A stretch of 64,000 nucleotides of DNA from Diphasiastrum complanatum (taxonomy: Eukaryota > Streptophyta > Lycopodiopsida > Lycopodiales > Lycopodiaceae): contig CM055096.1 of NCBI GenBank assembly GCA_029204225.1, forward strand, positions 66,934,370 to 66,998,369. Direction: 5' to 3'. How positions within the stretch are numbered: the first letter of the stretch is position 1; the number at the start of each line of letters is the position of its first letter. Position numbers and translations under genes: made by a program. Shown one piece after another: positions 23,988-35,559 of this stretch. Below the pieces are notes generated by a model. The model saw nothing but the letters and a program-made list of their open reading frames with translations, was not told the origin of the DNA and ran no database searches.

Positions 23988-24404
23988 CTAACGGAGAGTA
24001 AGCATCTCATGAACAAGAAGTCCCAAGCAACGAGCATCAGGATAGGAGACAAAACTGCGAAGTGTATGCGGGCCATCGTGAAAGAGACAATGATACCTCC
24101 CCCGTATCTCATAATACATTGGACATCTGAGGAGGAAATGGGCTTCATCTTCCACCTCCTGCAACAAGCACAAGCGACATAGACGACGCTCCCGGGGGAT
24201 ATCCCATGCACGACCGACCTCAATAGCAAGCAGATGAGAGGAAATGCGCAACTGCCCAAGACGATAGCGCAGGCCGTGTGATAGGGGTTGTGAGAGATAG
24301 AGCGACAACAATGGCAAACTAGAAGGATCCAGAGAGAGGAAGTGTGTCTGGTAATAACTCAGTCGAAGGCGGGAAGGTGGGAAGGAGCTCCAAGTCTGCT
24401 GCAT
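23988..24404 (-). pseudogene. LINE E ORF2 C-terminal zinc-finger segment
   Basis: Contains 'RRLCRLCLLQEVEDEAHFLLRCPMYYEIRGRYH': a Cys-x2-Cys...His-x4-Cys pattern, the reverse-transcriptase zinc finger common at the end of plant LINE ORF2. It ends 'HEMLTLR' then a stop, shortly before the gypsy-2 LTR. Confidence 0.75.
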
Positions 24405-24753
24405 ATATCGACGGAATAAATTGCCTCAGATATATGAATGCTTACCATGAGGAAGATCCATGATAGAGATGCCCAGATGTTGTAAGAGATCAGACGCCTG
24501 CTGGTACCAGGATAGCTTGGCATGGGAATCAACTAGGACACGTGAAGAAGTAACTGCAACAACTATGTATTTATCCGGGTGAGATGCACAAATCTCCTAA
24601 ATCCGCTGAAGAAATAGAATAAGGCAGAAAAAGCCCTCAAGGATGATCGGAGGAGTAGCAAACTCAGCACATAGGATATCATGAGGGGTGGTAGTCTTGG
24701 CACGTATCATGCGACCCAACATAGTGGCCTGAATGCGAGATGCCTGCCCAGTC

Positions 24754-25701
24754 TCAGAGAGAAAGTCCTGGCAATGAGATCTTGGAGGCATACTTCATTG
24801 CTGGAACCACCCGTGTGTGAAACAACTGGCATTTAGTAGCGGGATCAAAAATATGATTCATTGTACAACCACGCTCGAATTGGACCAATGCTGAAAGACC
24901 GGAGGAAATGTGCGCAAATGCAGCCTGGCGGAAACCAAGAAGGGGCGCAGTAAACAGGACTCCCAAGTAAGTATAAGAGGCAACAATGTCAACTTCTTGG
25001 CCGTCATAGAAGAATTGATAATTGGGAAGGCTCTGTTGATTGGTGTTGAAAATCATGATCTTCGTCTTTTTTAAGTTAACAGAGAGACCCCAAGCAACAC
25101 AAAATCGATGTAAGACCTGTAAGTGACATTGCAACCCTTTTGGTGAAGGAGAAAGCAGAACAATGTCATCAACATAAAGCAGAATGGGGATGAGCAAATG
25201 AGCAAGTGGGCAACCATCTCTACCTTCTTTACTACTGAGGCGCTCAAGATCATCAATATAAAGTGCAAACAGTGGAGGGGACAGTGGACAACCTTGCTTG
25301 ACACCAACAGTGCTAGGGATGGGAGAAGACAAATCAGTACCCAGCCGAATACGTGCTAGAACTCTCTCATACAGAGCAACCACTGCCGCGAGAATATAGT
25401 CGAAAAAGTCAAGCTGACGTAGTCTCCTTATCAAAATATGACAGGGAACAATATCAAAGGCCTTAGAGAGATCAACAAGACAAGCAAATACCTTCTTGCC
25501 CATATGCTTTGCCTCCTCAATGATAGTACGTAGGGTGAGGACATGATCAAGAGTGCTATAACCCCGGCGGAAGCTAGCCTGGCCAGTCGCATACAATTGT
25601 CGAGAATCAGCCTCTGCCGTAACAAAGTTTCGGAGAATAGTGGTGTACAACTTGGCCATGGTATGACCAATCATAATAGTGCGATAGTTGTGGACATTCA
25701 T
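24754..25701 (-). pseudogene. LINE E reverse transcriptase block
   Basis: 315 open codons from 25701. Starts 'MNVHNYRTIMIGHTMAKLYTTIL', then 'ATGQASFRRGYSTLDHVLTLR', 'VKQGCPLSPPLFALYIDDLE', and an 'LLYVDDIVLLSPS' catalytic box (VDD in place of ADD), then 'LGVLFTAPLLGFR'. Family role: target-primed reverse transcription. Upstream pieces (25698-26314) and the downstream C-terminal part (23988-24404) are in other frames. Confidence 0.78.
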
Positions 25702-26466
25702 GGCATCGCCTGCCTTAAGAATGGGGTGAAGGAGATTGGTGGCCCAAGGTATGGGGAAACCATCAACGACAAAGCGGTGGAAACAATGGGCCAGGAAAGG
25801 GGAGGCGAGTTTGGCAACTGGTTTGAGGAGCTCGGCTGAAAGGAGGTCAATGTCAGACGTACGATTGTTCTTGAGTTTGCAGATGGTGGCTTAAACCATG
25901 TCAGGAGCAAAGAGGTCATAGTGGGTAGGACGAGAAGAAAGAGAGATGGAAGGGTGAGCAGTTGTATATAGGTTGGTTGCATAGTCGACCCGGGATTGAA
26001 GAGGGATGGGTGCAATGGAAGAGGGGCTTACGAAGAAAGATCTTCCAAAAAGTAGCCGAGGAAGCAGAGTGGAGGAAGCGAAGGAGGTAGGAGGAACGGG
26101 AAGAAAAGTAGGCCACTTTCATTTTGCGGAGAGGGGAACGAAGCTGCTTTTCCGCGGAAGAAGAAAGTGTAGAATTGGAGAATTTGAGGAACTTGACATA
26201 TTTCTGGAAGAAAGAACAGTCGTTGTCATACCATTTATTATGGATATGAGGATGAGAAGAGAAGCGGCGAGGGGGCGCAATGGCATGAGCGGCGATAGTC
26301 AGGGCATGTGTCAAAAAGGAGGCTTGGGTAGTGACATCAGAGGAGGAAGGAAAGTGGTCCAGGAGACGAGAGACGTGGGCAACATAGGCTTGGGATTGGT
26401 GAGGAGGTATACGATAGTAGGTGGGTCGAACAAAGAGGGAAAGTGGAGGAGAAGGCGGACTTGGTG

Positions 26467-27223
26467 CTAGGAGCAGGAGAGATAGAGCAGAGAGTGATCA
26501 GCGAGGACCGGGTTAGAGATGGTGAAGGATGCCAGGCGGGGCAATAAAGCAGGAGATGCAATGAAATACTCCACTACGCTGTGACCGCCACCAAATGGGT
26601 GGCAAGTATATGCAGAGGAGGATGGCCACTGAAGAAGACCATTAAGGATAATGAGACCATGTGCTTGAGCCAACCTCAGAAGCTGTTCCCCAAAACGCGT
26701 AACTGTCGCTGATGAGTCCTGAGAATAACGGGCATAAGAGGTATCCAACGGATGAAGAGAGTGTGTTAGCATAGAACTCAGTCTGGCGAGCGGCTGTGCG
26801 TGCGTTAAAGTCCCCTGCAAGCTTACTCATGGATGCCTTGGTATCCTCAATAGCACGGGAGATATTAGGGATGATGTCCCTCTGCAAAGCACTAAGCGCA
26901 GCACGAAGAGAAGCAATTTTAGTCTTTGGTGCGTCAATCGTGGCAGTAGTAAGCAAATCCGCATGACGGTCATTGAGTTGTGAAAGAAAAGCAGCAAATT
27001 GCTTAGAAATGTACTCATTTAGCGAGGAGATGTTCTCGGGAGTGGTGTGCCGCATGTAGGTGTGGCATGTGTCTCCCATAGCAGTTGAGGACGAAGCAGC
27101 GACCTGTGGCGGTCGGAGCGCTGACAGAATCGGTAGGCATGGTGGACGCAATTTCCAAAGTACGAAAACGTTTGCGTCAGCCTGTAGACATAAACTTCTT
27201 AGCACGCTTTGTGCGCAAGACAA
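26467..27223 (-). pseudogene. LINE E ORF1-endonuclease fusion made by deletion
   Basis: The frame starts near 27223, with a cluster of short helical text (TTPENISSLNEYISKQFAAF, LRAALSALQRDI) of ORF1 type. At '...IEDTKASMSKL' it passes without a break into 'AGDFNARTAARQTEFYANTLS', the middle of the endonuclease. A frame change near 26760 then gives 'DTSYARYSQDSSATVTRFGEQLLRLAQ...GGGHSVVEYF...ADHSLL'. The deletion removed most of ORF1, the intergenic spacer and the endonuclease N-terminus. It is not expected to work. Confidence 0.7.
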
Positions 27224-27479
27224 AGCCTGGAGGCAGTCGAAACGAAGCCGTAGGATGATTTGCAGAAGATAGATGAGAGAGGAAGCAAAATCCTAATCAA
27301 GCAGTTTTACGGAAATGAGTGTAACTTTTTTATACGAAGTCCGATTGACCCGAAAATTGATTCAGATCGATGGTAAGACAAAGCACTGCGCAGTCGTCAG
27401 CCTGTACTTGCAGTATGGTACGGATACGTACAGACTGTATGGATTATACAGACTGCAGAAATAAGAATGGCAATCAAAA

Positions 27480-28190
27480 TATCGCCAAGTCTACAACCTG
27501 ATCCGCCCCATTCTGAATAGAGTAATGGGCTCGGAACCTTGATTGGCCCAAAGCATGTAATCTCCTGGATTCCACCTCTGAGCTCACCCCAAACTGAAGG
27601 ATGGTACCATATAGCTTCGCAAGAACATGTCCAATCATGATAGTGCGATAGTTACCAAGAGTCATGGGGTCACCATTTTTGTGAATAGGGTGGATGATGT
27701 TGGTGCATCATGATGATGGGAAGCCAAAGACAACTGTGGAATTGAGAAGATTGGCTAGTGTGGGAGCAAGTAGGTCGACAACATGAGTCAAGTGTTCGGA
27801 TTTGAAGTCCTTGATATTTCTAGCCTTATGGGACTTCATGCTCTTGATGGCCGTAAGGACCATATCAGAGGCAAAGAAGGTGAACTCAGATGGTCAAGGA
27901 GAGAGAGATGTGGGTGAGTCGGTGTGTATGGTGTATATGCTAGTAGCATAGTCGGCCCATATGTGGAGGTCATCCAGGAGAGGTGGTGGGGCATGAGGGA
28001 TAAACTCACACCAAAAAACGCCCAAGGAAGAGCTAAAAAGGTCAGCAAGACTTGTTCCTTTGGAGTCATCATAGGCATGCTTTTTATGGCGGAGTGTACG
28101 ATGGTATGAGTGTCGGGAGGAGCTGAGAGGTGAGGAGCATGAGTATGTGCATGAGAATCATTGAGAGTCGTGCGGTCATTATGCTGTTGG
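27480..28190 (-). mobile_element. LINE F fragment, RT 5' part
   Basis: Minus strand sequence close to part of LINE C (43095-43950). 'GNYRTIMIGHVLAKLYGTILQ' and 'RRLHALGQSRFRAHYS' lie at 27474-27665, and a degenerate linker corresponding to 43282-43782 lies upstream. Truncated on both sides. No 3' tail or (TC)n. Confidence 0.7.
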
Positions 28191-28335
28191 ACTAGGAAGC
28201 ACTTCTACTGACCGTTTTGGCCTATCTCCTTGTTGCTCGGGGGCTGGGTCCGTTTTGATCCAGGTTTGTCTGCTGTTCTTTGGATTCTCTAGTCTAGGTT
28301 TTATCTTGGTGGTCGTTTTATTGGTATTAGAGCCC
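28191..28335 (+). mobile_element. End of an old gypsy LTR with primer-binding site
   Basis: Text similar to the 3' part of the gypsy-2 family LTR (GGGGGCTGGGTCCGTTTTGAT versus GGGGGCTAGATCCGTTTGAT at 48760). It ends before TTGGTATTAGAGCC at about 28321, a variant initiator-Met primer site. Its left part is lost at LINE F. The same old element probably continues at 34700-35930. Confidence 0.5.
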
Positions 28336-28512
28336 CGAACTTGACCATGGAGTGGTTGCCTTCAATCAAGCCGGGTGGAATCAGCAAGTTGCCAACTGGA
28401 GAGCGTCACATCGATTGTCTTCCAGGTAGGGTGCCACACCCCCCCCCCTTTTTTCCTCTCTCCTTCCTCACACGGCTCAACATGGCCTGAGCCCACCCTC
28501 ATGTCCAGGCCC
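28336..28512. other. Leader of the old gypsy element
   Basis: Noncoding; contains a C run near 28440. Interrupted at 28512 by the chromovirus. Confidence 0.4.
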
Positions 28513-28871
28513 TGTTACGAGCTCGTAACCAGTGCCGAACCCTAGAGAACACAGATAGGTCAGATACCACAGTCAGGGTCGTGTCCAGCGTACATGACCA
28601 ACAGGGCAAGACAGTGTGAGTAGTGTGCCCCAGCACGGTCCATAGCTATGGCGGGCCTAACACAGCCTAGGGACCCTGTCAGCAGGATAGGGGCCCCCAG
28701 TTGGGTCCCGACGTGCAGTCAGCCACGTCAGTGCCACGTGGCCGACACTTGGCAGTAGCATGCTACCAGTCCTCACACTGGGCTAGGAGGGGCTTACTCT
28801 ATATGAGGGAGTAGGCAAGGTTGGGTGGATCAGTTAGTGTTTGCCCTACTGTGGTGTTAGGATCTATTACA
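28513..28871 (+). repeat. Chromovirus 5' LTR
   Basis: Begins TGTTACGAGC and ends TCTATTACA. Its first 18 bases include the perfect 16-bp palindrome GTTACGAGCTCGTAAC. A 'CTATATGAGG' string near 28799 could act as a TATA box. Confidence 0.95.
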
Positions 28872-28872
28872 C

Positions 28873-28885
28873 TGGTATCAGAGCC
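28873..28885 (+). other. Chromovirus primer-binding site
   Basis: TGGTATCAGAGCC, one base after the LTR, complementary to initiator-Met tRNA 3' end. Confidence 0.92.
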
Positions 28886-28978
28886 ATCTCCTTCTATGGG
28901 AGCTCAGTTTCAGCAGGGGAGAAATCCATCAGAGTGCATAGCAACTATGGTTAATATGCAAAGATAGATAGAGCAGGG

Positions 28979-29440
28979 TCAGCGCTGGAGAACCAGCTAT
29001 CTATGGTGGAAATCTCCGTAGGATTACTTGTTTTACAGTAAAATTTGGATCAGCTTTCTAGGCCAGGTCCAGCGCTGCCAATCAGGGTTTAAACTTCGAT
29101 TTTGGAGTGGAAATTCCGGATTTTGGAGCGTTTTCAAGTCAGGAAGTTTGATGCAGACCAGCGCTGTCAGAGCAGCCTCCTTCCTTGAGTTTTGAGTGGA
29201 AATCAGTGACAAATTGAGCAAGATTTGAAGCGGATTTCTACAGCAGGTCCAGCGCTGGACAGTAGGGGATAAATTTTAGAATTTATCCTTGCATTTCAAA
29301 GGTTTTCTAGAAGTCTGAGCTTCAGACTTGCTTGTCACAGACCAGCGACCTACCAGCTGAGGTCAAATCAGAGATTCAAGCGGATTTTTGAGTCTAAATG
29401 TGGACAAATTGAGATGCTGTCAGACCAGCGAGGGGGGATA
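28979..29440 (+). repeat. Chromovirus leader: ~90-nt degenerate tandem repeats
   Basis: The core (C)CAGCGCTG or CCAGCG occurs at 28979, 29069, 29158, 29249, 29342 and 29425, spaced 90, 89, 91, 93 and 83 bases. Partly shared text accompanies it (GAGTGGAAAT, GCGGATTT). CAGCGCTG is self-complementary. The repeats sit in the untranslated leader, where packaging and dimerisation signals normally lie. Confidence 0.8.
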
Positions 29441-29635
29441 GCAAAAGTTTCAGATCTTGTTGCACATTTTCCAACCTCAAATCAGATTGAGAAAGAAGCT
29501 GAGAAGGGCTTTTTTGTATTCTCTCTGTGGAAGTACAGTTCTCAGAAAGAGCTAAGTTTCCTTTCCCTTGTACAGTTGTAAATTAGTCTTTTAGACTTTT
29601 TTTCCTTCAGAAGTTAAGGTAAAGGGAAGGAACCC

Positions 29636-32600
29636 ATGGAAGTAGAAGAACAGGAACAGTTCGCCGAAGAACTCGACGAACTGGTTACCAAGGAGCAGTT
29701 CCTCCAATTGGTAACAGAAGTGGATGAACTGAAGCTGGCATTAGCCAATTTCAAGTCCAGTGTGGACGACTCGTTCGCTGAACTCAAAAACTTGATTTTG
29801 AGCTCCGCGAAAGGAAGCCTTCCCTCCACTTCTCAGTTATCCCCTTCTCCACTTCCATCAGTTTCGGGTGAGACTTTACGGTCTCACCCCAGTGTTTTTA
29901 AAGATTTAAAGCCTCCTACTTTTAATGGGGAAGAGAAGGATAGAAATGCAGATATTCTACAAACCTTCCTCAGCAAATGGAAGAACATTCATGCTCTTAA
30001 ACAGACCCCTGACCATTTGCAAGCAATTGAGGCCAGTCTTTCCTTAGGGCCTATGGCCTATAAGTGGTGGTTAAATCTCCAGGAGACTGGGCAGATTCCC
30101 CGGTCATGGAAAGCTTTTGAAGAAGCTTTCCTAAGAGAATTTCTACCAGAAAATGAACTGGATAGAGCCTGGGAAGCCTGGGAAAGAACAGTAATGGATA
30201 AATCCCTCATCCAATATATCTCGCAGTATCGAGAAGCAATTTTAAAGATTAAAAATATGGATGACTATCAGAAAATCAGGGGATTTGTCCGTGGCCTCAA
30301 AGATGAATATAAAGTAGAGGTCCAGAGAAACTCGCCTACTACCCTTGAGCAAGCTCTCAGATATGCTCAAATCTATGATGATTCAGTGGGTAGGAAGAGA
30401 GCGAGACAACAACCACTTTCTGAGCAGCTTCCTCAGAAAGACTTCCAATTTAAAAAGAAATTTTCAAAAAGAAAGAAAGAAGATAAATTTAAAGGTGAAG
30501 CTCCTCAGAAACGCCCTTCACTCATACAGCCCTTAAAACCAGATGATTTTGAGAAAGCCAAACAAGAACGTTTGTGCTTTGTGTGTATGGGCAAGGGACA
30601 CACAGTCAGACAGTGTCCCAAGGGGCCTTTCACTAAAAAAGATAAGAAAGATAAAAAACAAGTTCATCTTGTTCAGACTCTATGTTTCCCCAGTGACTCG
30701 GCAGCTTCCGAGATCAAAGTGTATCATGAAGATCATGAACACTGTTGCCAGCTGACCTCTGCAATGCTAGCGAGACCCTTCAGCTTTGGGCCGCATGACC
30801 TAGTACGTATGCATGGGAAAGTTGGTAACCAGTCAGTAAGAGTCATGGTTGATGATGGGGCAACCCATAATTTCATCAACCACACCCTGGTTAAAAAGAT
30901 TAAACTACCAGAAGTACCTAGTCAGCATAGGTACATAGTTTCATTAGCTAAGGGTGAAGATAAAAAAATATGGGAAACTATGGTAAGTAAGTTAAATCTT
31001 GGTATTCAGGGGTACCAAGATGAAATAAACTTTCAGATAATGCACCTGGATCGAACAGACATTGTTCTCGGGAGAGATTGGCTCTACAGTTTAGGACCTT
31101 CCCTCCACAGAAACTATCAGGAGAACACCCTCAGCTTTCAGTATAAAGGCCGAGAGATCCAGTTGCATGGGGAGCATGATGTTCCCAACAGCCCTATGGT
31201 CTGCAGTTCAGAGCTCTGTCAGCTAATCGGAGACGAAGACCATCAGGTATTCTTATGTGACTTTCAGTTTATTCATGAAGTTTCTATTTCCAGTTCTATT
31301 CAGCAGAAAATCAGTAAATTAGAAACTTTATTGTCTAAATTTAAAGATGTTTTTCCTGAAGATTTGCCACATGGTTTACCACCTAGCAGAGAGGTAGATC
31401 ATGTAATAAACCTAGTATCAGGTACAGCACCTATTTCTAAACCTCCGTATCGGGTCAGCCGAACAGAGGATGAAGAAATAACTAGGCAGTTAACAGACTA
31501 TCTTGGGAAAGGCCAAATTCAGACCAGTAGTTCACCATGGGCCTCACCAGTCCTATTGGTGAAAAAGAAAGAGGGGTCTATGCGTCTTTGCGTAGATTAC
31601 AGAGCCCTCAATAAAGTCACAATTAAGAATAAATACCCTATGCCTCGGGCAGACGAGTTGTTTGATCAACTCGACGGGGCTAAGTTTTTCAGCAAAATAG
31701 ACCTCAGATCGGGATATCATCAAGTCCGTATAAAATCGGAAGATGTCTCGAAAACAGCTTTTAGGACTCGTCACGGTCATTATGAGTTTAAGGTGATGCC
31801 ATTTGGGCTCACAAATGCTCCAGCTACCTTTATGACCTTGATGAACAGTGTCCTCAGACCATACTTGGGTAAGTTTGTAGTCGTATTTTTAGATGACATC
31901 CTCGTCTACAGCAAAACGAGGAAGGAGCATCTAAAACACCTCAGAAAGGTGTTTCGACTGCTCAGAAAGCATAAGCTTTATGCTAAACAATCCAAGTGTG
32001 AATTCTTCGTTGAAGAAGTAGCATATTTGGGTCACATTATCTCTTCAGATGGGATTAAGATGGACCCAAATAAGGTTAAAGCCATACTCAGTTGGCTGAG
32101 ACCTCAGAATATTTTGGAACTTCAAATCTTTCTTGGTCTGGCGGGATATTACAGACGATTTGTCAAGGAATATGCTCAGATAGCAGTCCCTATGACAAAT
32201 CTCCTTAAGGGGAAGGGAAAGGAGTTCATTTGGGAGTCCGCACAACAGGAGAGCTTTGATGCTCTCAAAACAGCCTTAGCTACAACACCAGTTTTAAAAG
32301 TCGTCGACCCCAATCAGCCATTTGTGGTCGAAACAGATGCTAGCGACTTTGCAGTAGGTGCTGTGCTAACTCAGGGTGGACGACCAGTTGCGTTCGAGAG
32401 TAAAAAACTCGAGCCAGCACAGACTAGGTATAGTGCCTATGAAAAGGAACTCTTTTCTATAGTCCATGCCCTTAAGACTTGGAGGCATTATTTGTATGGT
32501 GCCAACTTTGAGGTCCTGACAGACCATGAGAGTCTCAGATACCTTTGCAATCAACCTGAGCTTAGAGGTCGGAAAGCTCGTTGGGCAGAGTTGATGCAAG

Positions 32601-34330
32601 AGTTTGACATGTCTATCAGATATAGGCGTGGAAAATTCAATACAGTAGCAGATGCCCTTAGCAGAATGCCTATGATAAACGAGCTGAGTTTTACTCAGAT
32701 TCGTAATGAGTTACTCGAGTCCTTGAGAGGGAAATGCCAACATGATGCATTCTTCTCTATTATCTGGAACTCAGTCCAGAACAGACAGTTACAGACTCCA
32801 GAACCAGTTCCCGGGGCTGGTGCCAGTTCATCCAAGAATACGGCAGCTTCCGTTGAGGATGATGATGAGTCCGAGTATACGTCGTCAGATGACGTTGAGG
32901 ATTCTGAGCCTGTATTACCCAAGCAAACCCTAGGGGTTGAGGGTCAGTTGACTCAAGGATTCAAATGGAAACAGTATTCCATTCAGGATGAGTACTTGCT
33001 CTATAGAGATAGAGTATGTGTCCCCAATTCAGAGGATTATAGGCAGCAGGTCCTATATGAATGTCATGACAATCCTAGCGCGGGACACCCAGGCATACAG
33101 AAGACCTATGAGCTTCTTCGTAGGCAATTTTTCTGGCCCAGTATGAAAAAGGACGTCCACCAGTATGTAACCAGTTGCCAGAAATGTCAAGTAAATAGAG
33201 CAGAGCGTTTAAAGGCAGGAGGGTTGTTGCATCCCTTAGAAATACCAGCTGGTAAATGGGAGAGTATCTCCATGGATTTTATAGTAGGCCTGCCTAAAAC
33301 CCAAAAGGGTAATGACGCTATATGGGTCACAGTTGACCGTCTGACCAAAATGGCTCATTTTATTCTGACCAAAACAACCGTTAGAGCTCCAGAGTTAGCG
33401 AGGTTGTTTGTAGACGGGCTATTTAAATTGTACGGTCTACCTTCCGGCATAGTCAGCGACTGGGACAGTAAGTTTACTGGAAATTTTTGGAGGGCAGTAT
33501 TCCATCATCTCCATACTAAACTTAATATGAGTACCACCGACCATCCACAGACGGACGGTCAAACAGAAAGGGTAAATCAAGTGCTGGAGGATATGCTTCG
33601 TGCATACGTCAGCAAGAAGCAGACTAATTGGGAGGAGTATCTCTCGATATTAGAGTTTGCTTACAACAGTACCAAACATTCAGCTACGGGATACAGCCCA
33701 TTTATGCTGATGTATGGTTTTCAGCCACGCTCACCCACAGCTGTAGGGTTTAAACAAGAAAAAGTTGAAGCAGCCAGAAACTTTTTAGAAGACCTAAACC
33801 AGATGATAGAACATGCTAAGCGTAGCATTAGACAATTCCAGGATCGAGCCAGGCATTATGCAGATCCACACAGACGGGATGTGCAGTTCTCCACTGGTGA
33901 GAAAGTCTACTTGAGAGTCCCAGTTGACTCTAAAACCCTCAAATCAGGAGTGTGTGCTAAGTTGTCTCCAAGGTATTGTGGTCCCTTTACCATCAGTAGG
34001 AGACTAGGCGAGGTCACCTATGAACTAGAACTCCCACACAGTAGTAAGGTTTTTCCAGTCTTTCATGTAAGTCAGTTACAAAAAGCCTTAACCAGATCAG
34101 ATAATCTGGTAGGGGACAGTGTTCTAGTTCTCCCATTGGATCCTCAACAACCTCCACATGAACCAGAGGAGATTCTTGATAGTAGAGAGACGCAGACTCG
34201 TCATACTCTATACCGAGAATATCTGGTTAAGTGGAATGATCAGCCTGTTGAGAATGCCACTTGGGAAAGAGGCAGCGTCCTTCGCAAGATTTTTCCAGAC
34301 TTTGTCTTAGAGGACCAAGACGGTTCTTAA
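29636..34330 (+). CDS. Chromovirus Gag-Pol polyprotein
   Basis: 1564 codons, one frame, start at the ATG after a ~760-base leader. Order: acidic N-terminus; gag capsid domain (about residues 95-260, '[17 protein letters not shown]', 'YKWWLNL'); zinc knuckle [14 protein letters not shown] (about 312-326); aspartic protease around residue 405 with '[10 protein letters not shown]' (Asp-Asp-Gly, where Asp-Ser/Thr-Gly is usual); RT with '[13 protein letters not shown]' and the catalytic 'FLDDILVYS' near 752; RNase H with '[13 protein letters not shown]' near 899; integrase HHCC from about 1143 ('[13 protein letters not shown]...CQKCQ') and Asp/Asp/Glu core ('SMDFIVGLP', '[10 protein letters not shown]', '[11 protein letters not shown]'); chromodomain at about 1512-1555 ('[17 protein letters not shown]'). 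The stop codon directly precedes the polypurine tract. The protein makes the virus-like particle, copies the RNA and inserts the DNA. The chromodomain probably guides integration to marked chromatin. Confidence 0.96.
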   Translation: MEVEEQEQFAEELDELVTKEQFLQLVTEVDELKLALANFKSSVDDSFAELKNLILSSAKGSLPSTSQLSPSPLPSVSGETLRSHPSVFKDLKPPTFNGEEKDRNADILQTFLSKWKNIHALKQTPDHLQAIEASLSLGPMAYKWWLNLQETGQIPRSWKAFEEAFLREFLPENELDRAWEAWERTVMDKSLIQYISQYREAILKIKNMDDYQKIRGFVRGLKDEYKVEVQRNSPTTLEQALRYAQIYDDSVGRKRARQQPLSEQLPQKDFQFKKKFSKRKKEDKFKGEAPQKRPSLIQPLKPDDFEKAKQERLCFVCMGKGHTVRQCPKGPFTKKDKKDKKQVHLVQTLCFPSDSAASEIKVYHEDHEHCCQLTSAMLARPFSFGPHDLVRMHGKVGNQSVRVMVDDGATHNFINHTLVKKIKLPEVPSQHRYIVSLAKGEDKKIWETMVSKLNLGIQGYQDEINFQIMHLDRTDIVLGRDWLYSLGPSLHRNYQENTLSFQYKGREIQLHGEHDVPNSPMVCSSELCQLIGDEDHQVFLCDFQFIHEVSISSSIQQKISKLETLLSKFKDVFPEDLPHGLPPSREVDHVINLVSGTAPISKPPYRVSRTEDEEITRQLTDYLGKGQIQTSSSPWASPVLLVKKKEGSMRLCVDYRALNKVTIKNKYPMPRADELFDQLDGAKFFSKIDLRSGYHQVRIKSEDVSKTAFRTRHGHYEFKVMPFGLTNAPATFMTLMNSVLRPYLGKFVVVFLDDILVYSKTRKEHLKHLRKVFRLLRKHKLYAKQSKCEFFVEEVAYLGHIISSDGIKMDPNKVKAILSWLRPQNILELQIFLGLAGYYRRFVKEYAQIAVPMTNLLKGKGKEFIWESAQQESFDALKTALATTPVLKVVDPNQPFVVETDASDFAVGAVLTQGGRPVAFESKKLEPAQTRYSAYEKELFSIVHALKTWRHYLYGANFEVLTDHESLRYLCNQPELRGRKARWAELMQEFDMSIRYRRGKFNTVADALSRMPMINELSFTQIRNELLESLRGKCQHDAFFSIIWNSVQNRQLQTPEPVPGAGASSSKNTAASVEDDDESEYTSSDDVEDSEPVLPKQTLGVEGQLTQGFKWKQYSIQDEYLLYRDRVCVPNSEDYRQQVLYECHDNPSAGHPGIQKTYELLRRQFFWPSMKKDVHQYVTSCQKCQVNRAERLKAGGLLHPLEIPAGKWESISMDFIVGLPKTQKGNDAIWVTVDRLTKMAHFILTKTTVRAPELARLFVDGLFKLYGLPSGIVSDWDSKFTGNFWRAVFHHLHTKLNMSTTDHPQTDGQTERVNQVLEDMLRAYVSKKQTNWEEYLSILEFAYNSTKHSATGYSPFMLMYGFQPRSPTAVGFKQEKVEAARNFLEDLNQMIEHAKRSIRQFQDRARHYADPHRRDVQFSTGEKVYLRVPVDSKTLKSGVCAKLSPRYCGPFTISRRLGEVTYELELPHSSKVFPVFHVSQLQKALTRSDNLVGDSVLVLPLDPQQPPHEPEEILDSRETQTRHTLYREYLVKWNDQPVENATWERGSVLRKIFPDFVLEDQDGS

Positions 34331-34341
34331 GGGGGAGGGAG
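34329..34341 (+). other. Chromovirus polypurine tract
   Basis: AAGGGGGAGGGAG directly before the 3' LTR, overlapping the polyprotein stop codon by two bases. Primes plus-strand DNA. Confidence 0.9.
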
Positions 34342-34699
34342 TGTTACGAGCTCGTAACCAGTGCCGAACCCTAGAGAACACAGATAGGTCAGATACCACA
34401 GTCAGGGTCGTGTCCAGCGTACATGACCAACAGGGCAAGACAGTGTGAGTAGTGTGCCCCAACACGGTCCATAGCTATGGCGGGCCTAACACAGCCTAGG
34501 GACCCTGTCAGCAGGATAGGGCCCCCAGTTGGGTCCCGACGTGCAGTCGGCCACGTCAGTGCCACGTGGCCGACACTTGGCAGTAGCATGCTACCAGTCC
34601 TCACACTGAGCTAGGAGGGGCTTACTCTATATGAGGGAGTAGGCAAGGTTGGGTGGATCAGTTAGTGTTTGCCCTACTGTGGTGTTAGGATCTATTACA
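34342..34699 (+). repeat. Chromovirus 3' LTR
   Basis: 358 bases. Matches the 5' LTR except for three base changes and one fewer G in a G run. Followed by GGCCC. Confidence 0.95.
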
Positions 34700-35559
34700 G
34701 GCCCAAAAAAGCGAGGGTTTCTCCCCTTCACTGTAGTACAGAACAGGGATGAAGGGGAAGCAATGGCCGCTGGAGGCAAGGAGAGCACTCTGAGGGAGAT
34801 CACGAAGGCCGGGGAAGTGCGAGGGGACAACAGGGGACACCGACATGAGATGGCTGCAATGGACAATAGGATGAAAAAAAACTCCCCATCGATACTGAAA
34901 ATTACACCAGGTTCCACACAGCTGCCATCAGATTCGATGGTTAATGGCAAGCTTCAATCACCTCCCCAAAAGTGCCCTAACCAGGATAGAAAAACAACAC
35001 AACAAGCTTCTCAGTCTTCAAGCACAAACTAGGTAATCTCTGGCTACAGTCTGCATCAACCAATCTGAAATGAAATCATTTCATTCCAGTTTCTTTTTCC
35101 TACAGCATCCAGCCATAAAATGCCTGTCCACAGCATGACCTTCTGAAGGACTGTGAAACCAATTGCATCCAAAACTAGCGACAAACCAATCAACCTGAAG
35201 GCAACAACTCAGATGGAAACAGCCATCTATAACTGTATACTGCGGCAAATACAAATAACCACATGCAAATTGGGAAAAATCACCATAAACCCAAGAATGC
35301 GATATAATTCTGCCGTCACCATGGAATGAGCAATCCCAACCAAGCATAAGCAAACCAATTCACCCAATCACAAGGTTAAACCATTTTGGTGAACTGAACA
35401 AAACTAGTTTTGGTAGGAAATGGACAAGGTGTGCTTTGTATCCATTGTGACATGTATTCGAATAACTTTGATTTGCATGTGCTTGCTTTTCAATTAGATT
35501 ATTGTTTTTGCCAGTATCGTGTTTGGTTTTTGGGCATTTGATCTTTCGGTCCTCATAAT
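34700..35559. other. Old gypsy element interior, unrecognised part
   Basis: Continuation of the element interrupted by the chromovirus. A short + frame (GGKESTLREITKAGEVRGD) may be an N-terminal gag remnant. No clear domains until the protease remnant at 35560. Confidence 0.35.

Larger units (their letters stand above)
23954..27300 (-). mobile_element. LINE E (5' part of LINE A/E)
   Basis: Minus strand from about 27300: a short ORF1 start, then directly the endonuclease, RT and C-terminal zinc-finger region down to 23954, where gypsy-2 interrupts it. Most of ORF1 and the first ~140 codons of ORF2 are missing through an internal deletion. The RT part stays open for 315 codons. Together with LINE A (18613-19007) it forms one element. 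Confidence 0.75.
28513..34699 (+). mobile_element. Complete young Ty3/gypsy chromovirus
   Basis: Two LTRs (359 and 358 bases) differ by three substitutions and one single-base indel. A 5-bp target duplication GGCCC flanks the element (28508-28512 and 34700-34704). There is a primer-binding site after the 5' LTR and a polypurine tract before the 3' LTR. A single open gag-pol frame carries a C-terminal chromodomain. All structural parts needed for autonomous movement are present, so the insertion is recent and the copy may be competent. Confidence 0.96.
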
